Program-made: the position numbers and the translations under genes | Notes under the pieces: generated by a model | Seen by the model: only the letters and a program-made list of their open reading frames with translations | Told to the model about the DNA's origin: nothing | The model's database searches: none | Part shown: positions 20,183-29,019 of the stretch, one piece after another | Position numbering within the stretch: the stretch's first letter is position 1 | Layout: every line of letters begins with the position of its first letter | NCBI RefSeq assembly: GCF_029688865.1 | Contig: NZ_JARUKV010000018.1 | Location: forward strand, 37,767-101,766 | Length of the DNA stretch: 64,000 nucleotides | Direction: 5' to 3' | Source of the DNA: Natronococcus sp. A-GB7 | GTDB taxonomy: Archaea; Halobacteriota; Halobacteria; Halobacteriales; Natrialbaceae

Positions 20183-20223
20183 TCCACCCTACCTCACGCC
20201 GAGCCCGCTTCTTTCGACCGAAC

Positions 20224-20940
20224 TCAGCTCTCGAGCGAGACCGTCGTGACGGTTAGTCGAACCCGATCCGGATCGCAGTCCGCCCACTCGTTCTCCAGTC
20301 GTTCCCAGGCTCGCTCGTGATCGGTCTCGACGGCCGCTATCGTAGCGGCGTTCTCGACGTCGATCGTCCGACTCGAGCGCTCGACGACGCGTGCGGTTAC
20401 TGCAACCTGCCCGCCGGTGTGAACCGACCGCCCGTCAGCTTCGATCCGGGCGAACGAGACGAGCGCCGTCCCCTCCCGACAGCTTACCGCCGGCTGGTGG
20501 CGGAGCTGACTCCCCGACTCGTCGCTCCGAACCACGGCGCCGCCGTCGTACGCGACCGCCTCGGAACCCGACCGGTAGGCGAGCGTTCCGAGTTCGATCG
20601 TTCCCCCATCAGCGACGGGGTCGCCGTCGACGGCGACCTCGAGTTCGGTGCCGCCGTCGTCGACGACCAGCGTCCCCTCTCCGAGCGGGACGACGGCCGT
20701 TCGGCGCTCGAGCCCGTCGTACCGGCCGAGATCTTCGATCGCGGTCGCGAGGTCGGTCATTCCCTGCTCGGCCGTCCGAAGCTCCTCGGCCTCCCGTTGC
20801 TCGTCGAGCAACCCGAATCCCGCGACCGAGAGGACCGCGACCGATCCCAGCACGATCCCGAGGACGAGTACGAACGAGAGCACCGCCGAGACCCCCCGTT
20901 CGCCCGGCGGGCCGTCCAGCGCCGTTCGATCCCGGTTCAT
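20224..20940 (-). CDS. Pilin-like protein, last gene of the pilus operon
   Basis: 238 residues. A class III (archaeal type IV pilin) signal is visible: GERGVSAVLSFVLVLGIVLG, with the conserved Gly before the hydrophobic segment that prepilin peptidase cuts after. The rest is beta-rich and exported. It overlaps the next gene upstream by four bases (ATGA). It is probably a minor pilin or pilus-associated protein of the system encoded upstream. The exact role is not known. Confidence 0.8.
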   Translation of the reverse strand: MNRDRTALDGPPGERGVSAVLSFVLVLGIVLGSVAVLSVAGFGLLDEQREAEELRTAEQGMTDLATAIEDLGRYDGLERRTAVVPLGEGTLVVDDGGTELEVAVDGDPVADGGTIELGTLAYRSGSEAVAYDGGAVVRSDESGSQLRHQPAVSCREGTALVSFARIEADGRSVHTGGQVAVTARVVERSSRTIDVENAATIAAVETDHERAWERLENEWADCDPDRVRLTVTTVSLES

Positions 20941-21407
20941 CGGTCGCCTCCCTCGAGCGTTACTCGCCCCTCCTCGACGACGATCTCGATCGACCCGCCC
21001 GGCACGGTACTCGACTCGAGATCGCCCGCGGTCGAAACCTGGACGTGGACGGTCGCGTCGACGGCGTGTGCGGACAGCCGGAGACAGTCCGCGTCGCCCG
21101 CAGCTCCGTTACAGTCGTCTCGCGCCTCGACGGCGTACCCGGTTCTCGCGACCGTTCGCGGCGCGTCGATGCGGGTGACCGTTTCGTCACCCTCGCCGGC
21201 GGCGAGCCGATCCGCGGCTTCGATCTCGCCGGCCAGCTCCTGTCCCACCGTCTCGAGCGAGCGCTCGGTGGCCCGTTCGGTTTCGGCCTCGAGGACGGCT
21301 CCAGAGCCAGCCAGCAGGACCGCGAGCAGCGCAGCCGAGATCCCGAGCGCGAGGACGTGCGTGACGGCCATCGTGACGCCTCGGTCCGCGGTACCGTCGT
21401 CGATCAC
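20937..21407 (-). CDS. Pilin-like protein
   Basis: 156 residues with a class III-type N-terminus (ADRGVTMAVTHVLALGISAALLAVLLAG) and a beta-rich mature part with a Cys pair (DDCNGAAGDADCLRL). It overlaps its upstream and downstream neighbours by four bases each. Probably a minor pilin. Assigned by signal type and operon position only. Confidence 0.78.
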   Translation of the reverse strand: MIDDGTADRGVTMAVTHVLALGISAALLAVLLAGSGAVLEAETERATERSLETVGQELAGEIEAADRLAAGEGDETVTRIDAPRTVARTGYAVEARDDCNGAAGDADCLRLSAHAVDATVHVQVSTAGDLESSTVPGGSIEIVVEEGRVTLEGGDR

Positions 21408-21883
21408 GGCTCGCCCTCCGGACAGCCCGCCTCGATCGTCAGCATCCGCTTGGTGCGGCGGTCCGCGGAGTCGGCAGTCACGCGGACGGTCGCGTTCTCG
21501 AGTTCGTCCTCGCCGCCAACGCGCTCGAGACCGACGTCCTCGAGTTCGACGTCGACCAGTGTCCCGGTCGAGTGAGCGCGAGCGTCCCGGTACCGATCGG
21601 TGAACGCCTCGAGGTCGTCGGCGGCGGCGGCTTCGAGTCTTTCCTCGTCCGTCCGTTCGTTCGCGTTCTCGAGCAGGCAGCCGATCCCGTACTCGAGTTC
21701 CGCCTCGACGACGGCTTGCTCGCCGGTGTCGGCACCCGGCGCGGTCGACGAGCCGACCTCGGATCCGCCGACCATGACGACGATTCCGAACACGACGACC
21801 GCCAGCGCGATCGCACCGAGCACCACTATTTGGCCTCGCTCTCGCGGGACTGGCTCGCTCGGACGGCCGGATCCGTCTACCAT
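21404..21883 (-). CDS. Pilin-like protein
   Basis: 159 residues; the N-terminus PRERGQIVVLGAIALAVVVFG is a class III signal with the RG cut site. Two Cys (IGCLLENAN and EAGCPEGEP) could pair outside the cell. It overlaps the upstream gene by seven bases. Probably a minor pilin. Confidence 0.78.
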   Translation of the reverse strand: MVDGSGRPSEPVPRERGQIVVLGAIALAVVVFGIVVMVGGSEVGSSTAPGADTGEQAVVEAELEYGIGCLLENANERTDEERLEAAAADDLEAFTDRYRDARAHSTGTLVDVELEDVGLERVGGEDELENATVRVTADSADRRTKRMLTIEAGCPEGEP

Positions 21884-22530
21884 ACGGTCACGCGCACCTC
21901 CGCGAGAGCGTGGACCGACTCGGCGCCGTCGGTCGGCGCGATCGGATACCCCTGTTCTTCGTGGGCCCGCTCGAGTTCGATCCGGTTTCCGTCCGCGGTG
22001 AGACGGTCGTCCTCGTGGAGGGTCACGACGTAACTCGCGGTGACGGCTTCGGCCGACGGCGATCCCTGATCGACCAGCGTCGCCCCGTCGTTCCCGCCCT
22101 CGGTAACGATCTCGACGTTGTAGTTGCGGTCCTCGTCACCGAACCGCGCCTCGAGGATCGCGCCGAGCGTCGACCGTTCGGCGAAGGTATCGGCGCCGTA
22201 CGTTCGCTCGTTGTTCCCGTCGACGGGCGGCCGATCCGCCCCGTAGAACGCGCTCTCGCCGGGTTCGGCGTCGTCGGCCCACGCTGACGCGTCGTCGTGC
22301 CAGCGCCGAACCGTCGCGGAGAGGTCGCCCTCGCCGGCGGCGACGACGAGCGCGTCCCGGGTTTCCTGCTGAAGCTGGGCCTGCGCCGCTCGATCCGGCT
22401 CCTCCGTGGCCGGCGCGACGAGCGCCGACTGCGCCGCGACGAGGAACGCGACCAGCAGAATCGTCGCCGCGATCGTTCCCTCGAGCGCGTACGCCTGCCC
22501 TCTGGGACCGTCGGTCCCGATCATCTCCAC
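21877..22530 (-). CDS. Pilin-like protein
   Basis: 217 residues with GPRGQAYALEGTIAATILLV, a class III signal containing the conserved Glu that in pilins follows the cleavage site and pairs with the next subunit. The mature part is acidic and mixed alpha/beta. It overlaps the gene upstream by ten bases. Probably a pilin subunit. Confidence 0.78.
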   Translation of the reverse strand: MEMIGTDGPRGQAYALEGTIAATILLVAFLVAAQSALVAPATEEPDRAAQAQLQQETRDALVVAAGEGDLSATVRRWHDDASAWADDAEPGESAFYGADRPPVDGNNERTYGADTFAERSTLGAILEARFGDEDRNYNVEIVTEGGNDGATLVDQGSPSAEAVTASYVVTLHEDDRLTADGNRIELERAHEEQGYPIAPTDGAESVHALAEVRVTVW

Positions 22531-23012
22531 ACCCTCACGACGAGTCGGAAGGCGGGTTCGTCCGCTCCCGACTCGAGTTCGAACGACCCCTCGAGCGTGA
22601 CGATCCGGGCCGAACTCGCCACGGGCTGGTCCTCGTACGGCGCCGTTTCCGCCTCGAGGACGGGCGATCCGTCCGCGCGCTCGAGGGTCGTTCCGTCGAG
22701 TCGCTCGAGGCGAACGCCGACCTCGTCGGCCGGACCGCTCTCGAGTTCGAGCCGGTGGTCGATCCCGTCGCCTCCGAGTTCGGCGACGAGCCGGCCCCCG
22801 TCGAGTTCGTTGTGGGTGGCGAACTCCGCGACGAGTCGATCCGCGATTCGGTCGGCCTGTTCGCGTTCGGTGTCCCCGACGGGGTCAGCCGGCGTCACGA
22901 CGGACGGGATCGCGGCGAAGACGACCGCAACCGCCAGCAGAAAGATGCCGATCCCGACGACGAAGTCCTGGGTCGTCTGCCCGCGTGCGCTCGTTCGAGG
23001 CGTGTGGTCCAC
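22521..23012 (-). CDS. Pilin-like protein
   Basis: 163 residues; SARGQTTQDFVVGIGIFLLAVAVVF is a class III signal with RGQ at the cut site. It follows the membrane platform gene by one base and overlaps the next pilin gene. It is the first of five pilin-like genes in the operon and may be the main or initiating subunit. No other motif. Confidence 0.78.
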   Translation of the reverse strand: MDHTPRTSARGQTTQDFVVGIGIFLLAVAVVFAAIPSVVTPADPVGDTEREQADRIADRLVAEFATHNELDGGRLVAELGGDGIDHRLELESGPADEVGVRLERLDGTTLERADGSPVLEAETAPYEDQPVASSARIVTLEGSFELESGADEPAFRLVVRVWR

Positions 23013-23013
23013 G

Positions 23014-25032
23014 CTATATCACCACCGCCCAGCCGACGAGCGCGATCGTCGCCAGCGCGAGGGCGTACTTCAGCCCGCTCAGGAGGTCGGCGTTCCGGAT
23101 GTACCCACAGAGGGTGCCGGAGACGACCGCCTGCAGGACCACCGCGTGAAACAGCAGGACGCTCAGCGCGTCGGGCGGGACCGCGCCGCCAGACGCCGAG
23201 TCGGCGGGCGCTCCCGGCGTCGCGACCGCGCCGCCGGCCATCGCGTCGAGGAACTGCGTCTCGAGGATCGCGATCACGGCGAACACCGTCAGGAACGTCA
23301 TGACGATGATGACGACCTGCATCCGGGTCCGGGATCGCCGCTCGCGCTCGAGTTCGTCGTGGGTCTCGCTCGTTCGAGCGGCGGTCCGGAGGACGGCCGA
23401 GATCCGGTTCGACGCCGCCTGGCTCTCGGCGATCAGTCGCACCGTCCGGGCCAGACGCGGGATCCGGTAGGCGTTCGCGAACTCGACGAGCGCGCGCCGT
23501 AGGCTCGTCCCGTAGCCGACCTTCGCCCGAATCCGTTCGAGCTCCCGGCTCAGCTTCCCGGTACCCGTCTCGGCGACTGATTCCATCGACTCGAGCGGCG
23601 TCAGCCCGGTCTCGTTCGCGCTCGAGAGCTTCCACAGCTCCTCCGAGAGCGTCTCGACGACGGCCGCGCGGCGGCGTCGGTTCCACTCGGCGGCGATGGC
23701 GAGGGGACCGCCGACGACGTACAGCGGCAGGTACGCGTAGACGACCGTCCCCAACAGAGGGCGCTCGAGCAGACCAGCCCAGGTGACCGGAATCGACCCG
23801 CTCGCAACTGCGACCGCGACGATGGCAAGCGACGCCGGAACGGTGACCGCGAGCGTGTACGACGGGTTGTTCCGGAAGAAGTGGTGGGGGCGTCGCAGTA
23901 TCCTCATCGCTCGGTGAGTCGCCTCTCGAGACTCGATCCGGTCGAAGACGGCGTACGTTCCGGCGGGCTCGTCAACCGGTCCACCGTCAGAGGGGTGGCG
24001 TTTCTCGCCGTTCCGAAGACGGTTACCGTTGGCTGCCAACGAGAGCGTTCCGTCGCCGGGATCGTCGTGTTTGACGGTCGAGATCAGGACGAGAAAGGCG
24101 ATCCCGATCAGGGGAACCAACGCGTACACGGTCAGGTACAGCATCTCGGGCGGAACGGTCGCGTTCGGCAGGAGCTGCACGACGACGGTGACGATAAGCA
24201 ACAACAGCGGAAACAACGAGAGCGTCATGTACAGCTCGCCGAACAGCTCGAGCGTCTCGAGGGTGCGTTCCTGCTCCTGTCTCGCCGTTCGGGCGTGTTT
24301 TCGTCGCTTCTCCTCGAGGAACCGCTCCGTGTCGCCCCCGCTGTCGACGACCGAGAGCAGGTCCGTCAGGAACTGGCTCAGCTCGTCGCTAGGCGTCTCT
24401 CGGGCCCGGCGTCGGATCGCCGTCCGGTAGTCGATGTCGAGGGACGTCGCCTCGGTATGGACGGTTCGAAACTCCCGGGCGACCTCCCCGTAGGCGTCGT
24501 CCGCCCCGGCCATCGCCTCGACGATCTCGAGGCGGTCGAGCCCGCCGATCGACAGCGCGTACATGAACGAGACGGCGTCCGGAAGCAGGATATCGATCTC
24601 GCGTCTCCGCGCCGAGGCACGCGCGTGAGGGATCGCGACGAGCGACCCGAACCCGCCCAGAAACCCCAGCGTGCCGAACGCGAGACCGGTAGCCGCGACG
24701 AGCATCGGAACCCTGAGGGCCTCGAGCAGTGCGAGGATCGTCGGGTTGGGAACGTGGACACCGAGCGGGCCGCCGACGTCGACGATCCCGGTCCCGAACA
24801 GGCCGTACCCGACGATCGCACCCAGGATCGTGAGGCAGACGCCGGCGACGGCGCCCGCTCCGATCGCCCGCGAGAGGTAGAGCTCGACGGTGTCGTCGAT
24901 CCGGGCCTGAGCGAGCTTCCGCTCGAGACGTGCGACGAACCGGTCGTCCTCGTCGAACACCCGCAGGTACACTGGGTAGAAGCGGTCGCCGAGCGCGGTC
25001 GTCTCGGGGAGGCGTTCAGGCCCGAAACTCAT
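23014..25032 (-). CDS. tadC: Type IV pilus membrane platform protein (TadC/GspF family), two-domain
   Basis: 672 residues from the ATG at 25032, which overlaps the ATPase stop as ATGA. It has two copies of the GspF (T2SSF) domain, one in each half, each followed by membrane helices; the second begins near RILRRPHHFFRNNPSY. This fused arrangement is the haloarchaeal PilC/ArlJ-like platform that anchors the assembly ATPase and pushes pilins into the filament. A longer ORF upstream overlaps the ATPase and is not coding. Confidence 0.9.
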   Translation of the reverse strand: MSFGPERLPETTALGDRFYPVYLRVFDEDDRFVARLERKLAQARIDDTVELYLSRAIGAGAVAGVCLTILGAIVGYGLFGTGIVDVGGPLGVHVPNPTILALLEALRVPMLVAATGLAFGTLGFLGGFGSLVAIPHARASARRREIDILLPDAVSFMYALSIGGLDRLEIVEAMAGADDAYGEVAREFRTVHTEATSLDIDYRTAIRRRARETPSDELSQFLTDLLSVVDSGGDTERFLEEKRRKHARTARQEQERTLETLELFGELYMTLSLFPLLLLIVTVVVQLLPNATVPPEMLYLTVYALVPLIGIAFLVLISTVKHDDPGDGTLSLAANGNRLRNGEKRHPSDGGPVDEPAGTYAVFDRIESREATHRAMRILRRPHHFFRNNPSYTLAVTVPASLAIVAVAVASGSIPVTWAGLLERPLLGTVVYAYLPLYVVGGPLAIAAEWNRRRRAAVVETLSEELWKLSSANETGLTPLESMESVAETGTGKLSRELERIRAKVGYGTSLRRALVEFANAYRIPRLARTVRLIAESQAASNRISAVLRTAARTSETHDELERERRSRTRMQVVIIVMTFLTVFAVIAILETQFLDAMAGGAVATPGAPADSASGGAVPPDALSVLLFHAVVLQAVVSGTLCGYIRNADLLSGLKYALALATIALVGWAVVI

Positions 25033-27092
25033 TCTGGCGCTCCGGACCGATACCGTTCGAACAGCGACTCCTCGGCTCGCTCGAGCACATCCGCTGCCGC
25101 CCGCTCCGTCCGAGCCGACGGCTCCGGCCGGGCGGCGCGTGCCTCGGTCTCCGGATCGACGTCGATCGAGACGCTCTCGAGCTTTCGGAGGGCCGGGAGG
25201 CGAGCCGCCAGCTCGCCGTCGGCGACGAGCGAGAGGACCGTCGACGGATCGTTCGCAAACGCCTGCACCGTCGCGGCGACGTCGGCGTAGCCGTCGATCC
25301 CGTTTGCGACGAGGTACGCGAGCACGACCTGCCGTTCGAACAGCTCCCGCTCGAGACGTTCCTCGCTCCAGCCCCGATCGAACGCGATCTCCTCGAGGAC
25401 GCTCGAGGCGCCGACCCGGCGGAACTCGTCGGTTTCGGCCCGCCACCGGTAGACGTCGCTGACGTTGATCTCGTCGCGCTCGGCGTCGTAGCGGTTGATC
25501 TCGGTCAGCGTTCGGTTCCGGCGGACCGTCCGCCCGTCGACGCTGGTCTGGGCCTGGACCGCGACCAGATCCAGTGCTGTGAACATCGTCTTCGAGACGT
25601 CGATCGGCGCCGTCGTGAACCGCCTGAGAACCTCGTCGACGGAGTCGGCGTGAAACGTCGTGTGCGTGGTGTGGCCCGTCGACATCATCTGAAACAGCGT
25701 CCGCCCCTCCTCGCCGCGAACCTCCCCCATCAGGATGTGGTCGGGTCGTTGCCGGAGCGTCGCCTCGAGCAGATCGAACTCGTCGACGGCCTTCCCGCCG
25801 TCGGCGAAGGAGGGGCGGGTGACACTCGCGATCCAGTTGCGCTGTGGCAACTCGAGTTCGCGGGTGTCCTCGATCGAGACGACCTTCGTGCTCGAGGGGA
25901 TAAACAGCGAGACGGCGTTGAGAGCCGTCGTCTTCCCCGAGGCCGTCCCGCCCGCAAACAGCAGGCTCTTGCGGTTCTCGATGGCGAGCCAGAGCAGCGC
26001 CATCTGCTCGAGCGAGAAGGTGTGCCAGTTGACGAGGTCGATCGGCGTGAACGGAACGTCCGTGAACTGCCTGATCGTGTAGTTGGTGCCGCGGTCGGCG
26101 ACCTCGCGACCGAGGGTAAGCTGGGCCCGCGAGCCGTCGGGCAGGGTCGCGTCGACCTGCGGGCGTCGCTTACTGATCCCCGCACCGGAGCGCTGGGCGA
26201 GCGTGGCGACGAACTCGTCGAGTTCGTCCGTCCCGTGTCCGACGTTCGTGACGAGCTGTCCGTGGTCGGCGTGGTAGACGAACACCGGCGACTCGTAGCC
26301 GTTACAGGAGATATCCTCGACGGCGCTGTCGCGTTTGATGCCGTCGATGCGCTCGTAGCCGACGAAATCGCGCGTGAGGTAGTACCGGAGCTTCTCGACC
26401 TGCCGGTCACTCAGGCTCTCCGGGTCCGACGCAAGAATCGCCCGCTCGGGACGGACGCCGTCGCTCCCGCCCGTGTTAGCGTCACTGCCGTCGCCGTCGT
26501 CCTCGCTCGCTCCGAACAGACTCGTGACCGTCCCGAGCAGTCCGTCGCTCCCGCGGGTCGGCTCCGAAACGAGGTCGTACCGCTCGAGCAGCGTCTGTAG
26601 CTGCGCCTCGACGACCGCGCGTCGATCGGTCCCGTCGTCGCCGGGAGGACCTTCGTCAGCGTAGCTGATCGTGGTCCGGAGCTTGTCGGCGAGAAAGGCT
26701 CGCAGCTCGCGCTCGATCGGGGTCAGGAACGGCTCGATCAGGTAGTACTTCCGCTCGTTTTCCCGCTTCGAGCGGAAGACGACGACGAAAGCGCAGGGTT
26801 CGTTCACCCAGTACCGCTCGAGCTCGTCGAGGTGGAATTTCTCGCCGTCGGGAACGGCCCGCTCGAGGTCGTACCGGCTCGCGACCGTCGGCGTTCCGTC
26901 CGCCCTCGAAAAGAATGCGTCCTCGTCGAGGTCGTCCTGTACGGTGACGGATCGGTCGTCGACGAGGGTCTCGAGGTCGGCCCCGATCCGAGACCCGCTC
27001 GAGAGTCGCCGCTCGAGGACGGTTCCGTCCTCGGGCTCGTCGCCCGGACGCCGACGCCGACCGGCCGTCCCGATGTCGTCGGTGTACATCAT
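25029..27092 (-). CDS. tadA: Type IV pilus assembly ATPase (TadA/VirB11/PilB family)
   Basis: 687 residues, or 686 from the second ATG at 27089, which fits the TATA spacing better. The C-terminal motor has Walker A LFAGGTASGKTTALNAV, the Asp box, Walker B HILMGEVRGEEGRTLF and the His box GHTTHTTFHADS. The N-terminal 200 residues are an acidic haloarchaeal extension. It powers assembly of the pilins encoded downstream. First gene of a seven-gene minus-strand operon. Confidence 0.94.
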   Translation of the reverse strand: MMYTDDIGTAGRRRRPGDEPEDGTVLERRLSSGSRIGADLETLVDDRSVTVQDDLDEDAFFSRADGTPTVASRYDLERAVPDGEKFHLDELERYWVNEPCAFVVVFRSKRENERKYYLIEPFLTPIERELRAFLADKLRTTISYADEGPPGDDGTDRRAVVEAQLQTLLERYDLVSEPTRGSDGLLGTVTSLFGASEDDGDGSDANTGGSDGVRPERAILASDPESLSDRQVEKLRYYLTRDFVGYERIDGIKRDSAVEDISCNGYESPVFVYHADHGQLVTNVGHGTDELDEFVATLAQRSGAGISKRRPQVDATLPDGSRAQLTLGREVADRGTNYTIRQFTDVPFTPIDLVNWHTFSLEQMALLWLAIENRKSLLFAGGTASGKTTALNAVSLFIPSSTKVVSIEDTRELELPQRNWIASVTRPSFADGGKAVDEFDLLEATLRQRPDHILMGEVRGEEGRTLFQMMSTGHTTHTTFHADSVDEVLRRFTTAPIDVSKTMFTALDLVAVQAQTSVDGRTVRRNRTLTEINRYDAERDEINVSDVYRWRAETDEFRRVGASSVLEEIAFDRGWSEERLERELFERQVVLAYLVANGIDGYADVAATVQAFANDPSTVLSLVADGELAARLPALRKLESVSIDVDPETEARAARPEPSARTERAAADVLERAEESLFERYRSGAPE

Positions 27093-27113
27093 CCGGGCCT
27101 GGCCGCCCGATGG

Positions 27114-27121
27114 TATAAAAA
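27114..27121 (-). promoter_or_regulatory. TATA box of the pilus operon
   Basis: TTTTTATA on the minus strand, centred 25 bases from the first and 28 from the second in-frame ATG of the ATPase gene. Confidence 0.6.
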
Positions 27122-27177
27122 CTCGAGTCCGGCGGGCGGGAAAGAACTACCGGGTCTGACGCCTCTACTACAGGACG

Positions 27178-27942
27178 ATGCAGGACATCTTCGATCTCTC
27201 GGGGCGAGTCGCACTGGTAACCGGCGGCGGCCGTGGTATCGGCCGCGCGATCGCCGTCGAACTCGCAAGCGCCGGCGCCGCGGTCGTCCCGTCGGCGCGA
27301 TCGACCGATGAGATCGAGGCGGTCGCCGAGGAAATCCGCACGTCCGGCGGCGAGGCGGTCGCGGCTCCCGCCGACGTGACCGATTCCGACGCCGTCGCCG
27401 ACGCGCTCGATCGAGCCGAGGACGAGTTCGGCTCCGTCGACGTCGTCGTCAACAACGCGGGGTTCAACCCCGACGAAGCCCTCGGCCGCCCCGAGGACGT
27501 CTCGAGCGAGAGCTTCGACCGCGTGCTCGAGGTCAACCTGAACGGTGCCTACGAGGTGACGCGGGCCGCAGCCCGGTCGCTTCGGGAGACCGGCGGCACG
27601 GTCGTCAACGTCGCGAGCGTCGGCGGCCTCGTCGGTCTCCCCCGCCAGCACCCCTACGTCGCCTCGAAACACGGGCTGGTCGGGCTCACGAGGAGTCTCT
27701 CGCTGGACTGGGCACCCGACGTCCGCGTCAACGCGGTCGCACCCGGGTACGTCTCGACCGACCTGACCGAGGAGCTCGAGGCCAACCCGGAGCTCCGGCA
27801 GTCGATCCTCGAGCGAACGCCCCTCGAGCGCTTCGCGGAGCCGGCCGAGATCGCTGGACCGGTGGTCTTCCTTGCGAGCGACGCCGCGAGCTACGTCACC
27901 GGCGAGGTGCTCGCGGCCGACGGCGGGTGGACGGCCCGGTAG
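27178..27942 (+). CDS. Short-chain dehydrogenase/reductase
   Basis: 254 residues, classical SDR. The NAD(P)-binding motif is VTGGGRGIGRAIA (about 16-28), then VVNNAGFN, the catalytic Ser in VNVASVGGL and the YVASKHG Tyr/Lys pair. The C-terminus GEVLAADGGWTAR is the family's usual end. It could act as a 3-oxoacyl reductase or sugar dehydrogenase; nothing here decides. It is divergent from the pilus operon. Confidence 0.9.
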   Translation: MQDIFDLSGRVALVTGGGRGIGRAIAVELASAGAAVVPSARSTDEIEAVAEEIRTSGGEAVAAPADVTDSDAVADALDRAEDEFGSVDVVVNNAGFNPDEALGRPEDVSSESFDRVLEVNLNGAYEVTRAAARSLRETGGTVVNVASVGGLVGLPRQHPYVASKHGLVGLTRSLSLDWAPDVRVNAVAPGYVSTDLTEELEANPELRQSILERTPLERFAEPAEIAGPVVFLASDAASYVTGEVLAADGGWTAR

Positions 27943-28156
27943 CGGTCACGCGGTCGGTCGTCACGGGGTTCTGGTACGGTCGTCAAACTCCCACCCTCTC
28001 CAGCGAGAGCGACTGCGGCTTCGTCGTGCGACTCGGGGCGAACGATGTAAACTCTTCACCCGAAAAAATCAATCTCTGGGAACTATTTCTTGATGTTTTC
28101 TTACTACCTGAGAGCGCTCATCCCGCTATACGGGGCACGCGCCTCGAGTAGCTCGC

Positions 28157-28450
28157 ATGCGATGCGATGATTCGGACCGGGCCCGGCAGCTCGCCCGGCG
28201 CGCTCGGACGCTGATGGACGAGGTCGTCCAGGACGCGATCGATCTGGCGGTGCAGTGTTGCGGTGCCAACGGAATCGGGCAGGACCTCCCGCTGTCGGAG
28301 TTCTACGAATCGGTCCGCCAGTTCCGGATCGTCGACGGCGCCGACGAGGTCCACCGACGCGTCATCGCTCGTCACGCGTTCGAGGACCTCGAGGAGGCCG
28401 AACTCGAGCCCCTCACCCGATTCGGCGATCCGGTCGGGAAGCGGGAATGA
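28157..28450 (+). pseudogene. C-terminal remnant of an acyl-CoA dehydrogenase
   Basis: A 97-codon ORF that reads as the end of an ACAD11-type acyl-CoA dehydrogenase: VQDAIDLAVQCCGANGIGQD, LPLSEFYESVRQFRIVDGAD and EVHRRVIARHAFED match the last helices that hold the FAD of the neighbouring subunit. The first 300 or so residues of the enzyme are missing; the 200 bases upstream show no related coding. It could be expressed as a short protein, but it cannot be an active dehydrogenase. It lies between the SDR and tRNA-Arg. Confidence 0.8.
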
Positions 28451-28471
28451 GAAGCGATGATCCGAGGCGAC

Positions 28472-28566
28472 GAGCGAACGCCTCGCTGCACGGGCGTGAC
28501 GGGAGTGAGCGAACGCCTCGCGTTCGCGAGCTACGTCACGCTCGCGAGACGAGCGAAGCGAGTCGA
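28472..28566. repeat. Short repeats beside tRNA-Arg
   Basis: GAGCGAACGCCTCG occurs at 28472-28485 and again at 28507-28520. It is followed by mutually complementary GCGTTCGCGAG, CTCGCGAGACG and GAGCGAAGCGAG words able to fold into hairpins. They lie at the 3' side of the tRNA. Confidence 0.5.
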
Positions 28567-28568
28567 GC

Positions 28569-28640
28569 GGGCGTGGCGGGATTCGAACCCACGATCAGAA
28601 GGTTAGGAACCTCCTGCCCTCTCCGCTAGGCCACACGCCC
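28569..28640 (-). tRNA. tRNA-Arg (anticodon CCT)
   Basis: 72 bases that fold as a tRNA on the minus strand: acceptor GGGCGTG pairs with CACGCCC; the D-arm is GCC...GGC; the anticodon stem GGAGG/CCTTC holds the loop TTCCTAA with anticodon CCT (reads AGG, Arg); the T-arm is GTGGG-TTCGAAT-CCCGC. No intron and no encoded CCA. It begins 13 bases after the tatA stop on the same strand, so it may be part of the tatA transcript. Confidence 0.95.
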
Positions 28641-28653
28641 CGTCAGAAAAGTG

Positions 28654-28986
28654 TTAGTTCGGTTCCGTGTCGGGTTCGGTCTCCTCCTCGGAGGTGACCG
28701 GTTCCGTGTCGACGAACTCGTCGTCACCGTCGTCGAACTCGTCGGTCTCGCCGAACTCGTCGGTTTCACCGAACTCCTCGTCGCCTTCCTCGAAGCCCTC
28801 ACGCATTTCCTCGAGTTCCGTTTCGACCTTTTCACGCCCCTTCTGGAATTCGCCCATCGCCTCACCCGTCGACCGAGCCAGTTTCGGGATCTTGTTCGCC
28901 CCGAAGAGTAAGATGGCGATGAAAAGGATGATCAGTAGTTCCGGACCCCCTGGGATAGGGGCAAACAGCGGTGCGATTTCTACCAT
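28654..28986 (-). CDS. tatA: Sec-independent (Tat) translocase subunit TatA
   Basis: 110 residues from the ATG at 28986, chosen from the TATA box about 30 bases upstream. The single membrane helix and FG turn (ELLIILFIAILLFGANKIPK) and the amphipathic helix (LARSTGEAMGEFQKG) are TatA signatures. The C-terminal tail is a run of acidic residues with an FGETDEFGETDEF duplication. TatA forms the pore that exports folded proteins with twin-arginine signals, the main export route of haloarchaea. No tatC lies nearby. Confidence 0.94.
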   Translation of the reverse strand: MVEIAPLFAPIPGGPELLIILFIAILLFGANKIPKLARSTGEAMGEFQKGREKVETELEEMREGFEEGDEEFGETDEFGETDEFDDGDDEFVDTEPVTSEEETEPDTEPN

Positions 28987-29011
28987 CTCTATGCGTGGCT
29001 TACGGGCTGGC

Positions 29012-29019
29012 AATTATAA
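29012..29019 (-). promoter_or_regulatory. TATA box of tatA
   Basis: TTATAATT on the minus strand, centred about 30 bases before the tatA start at 28986. Confidence 0.6.

Noticed and set aside
23014..25446. Longer (810-codon) reading of the membrane platform gene
   Set aside because: The extra N-terminal part lies over the ATPase gene in another frame and is Arg/Gly rich; the ATGA overlap at 25032 gives the real start.
28472..28566. Possible CRISPR-like repeats
   Set aside because: Only two copies of a 14-base word with no spacer regularity; they read as hairpin-forming repeats.
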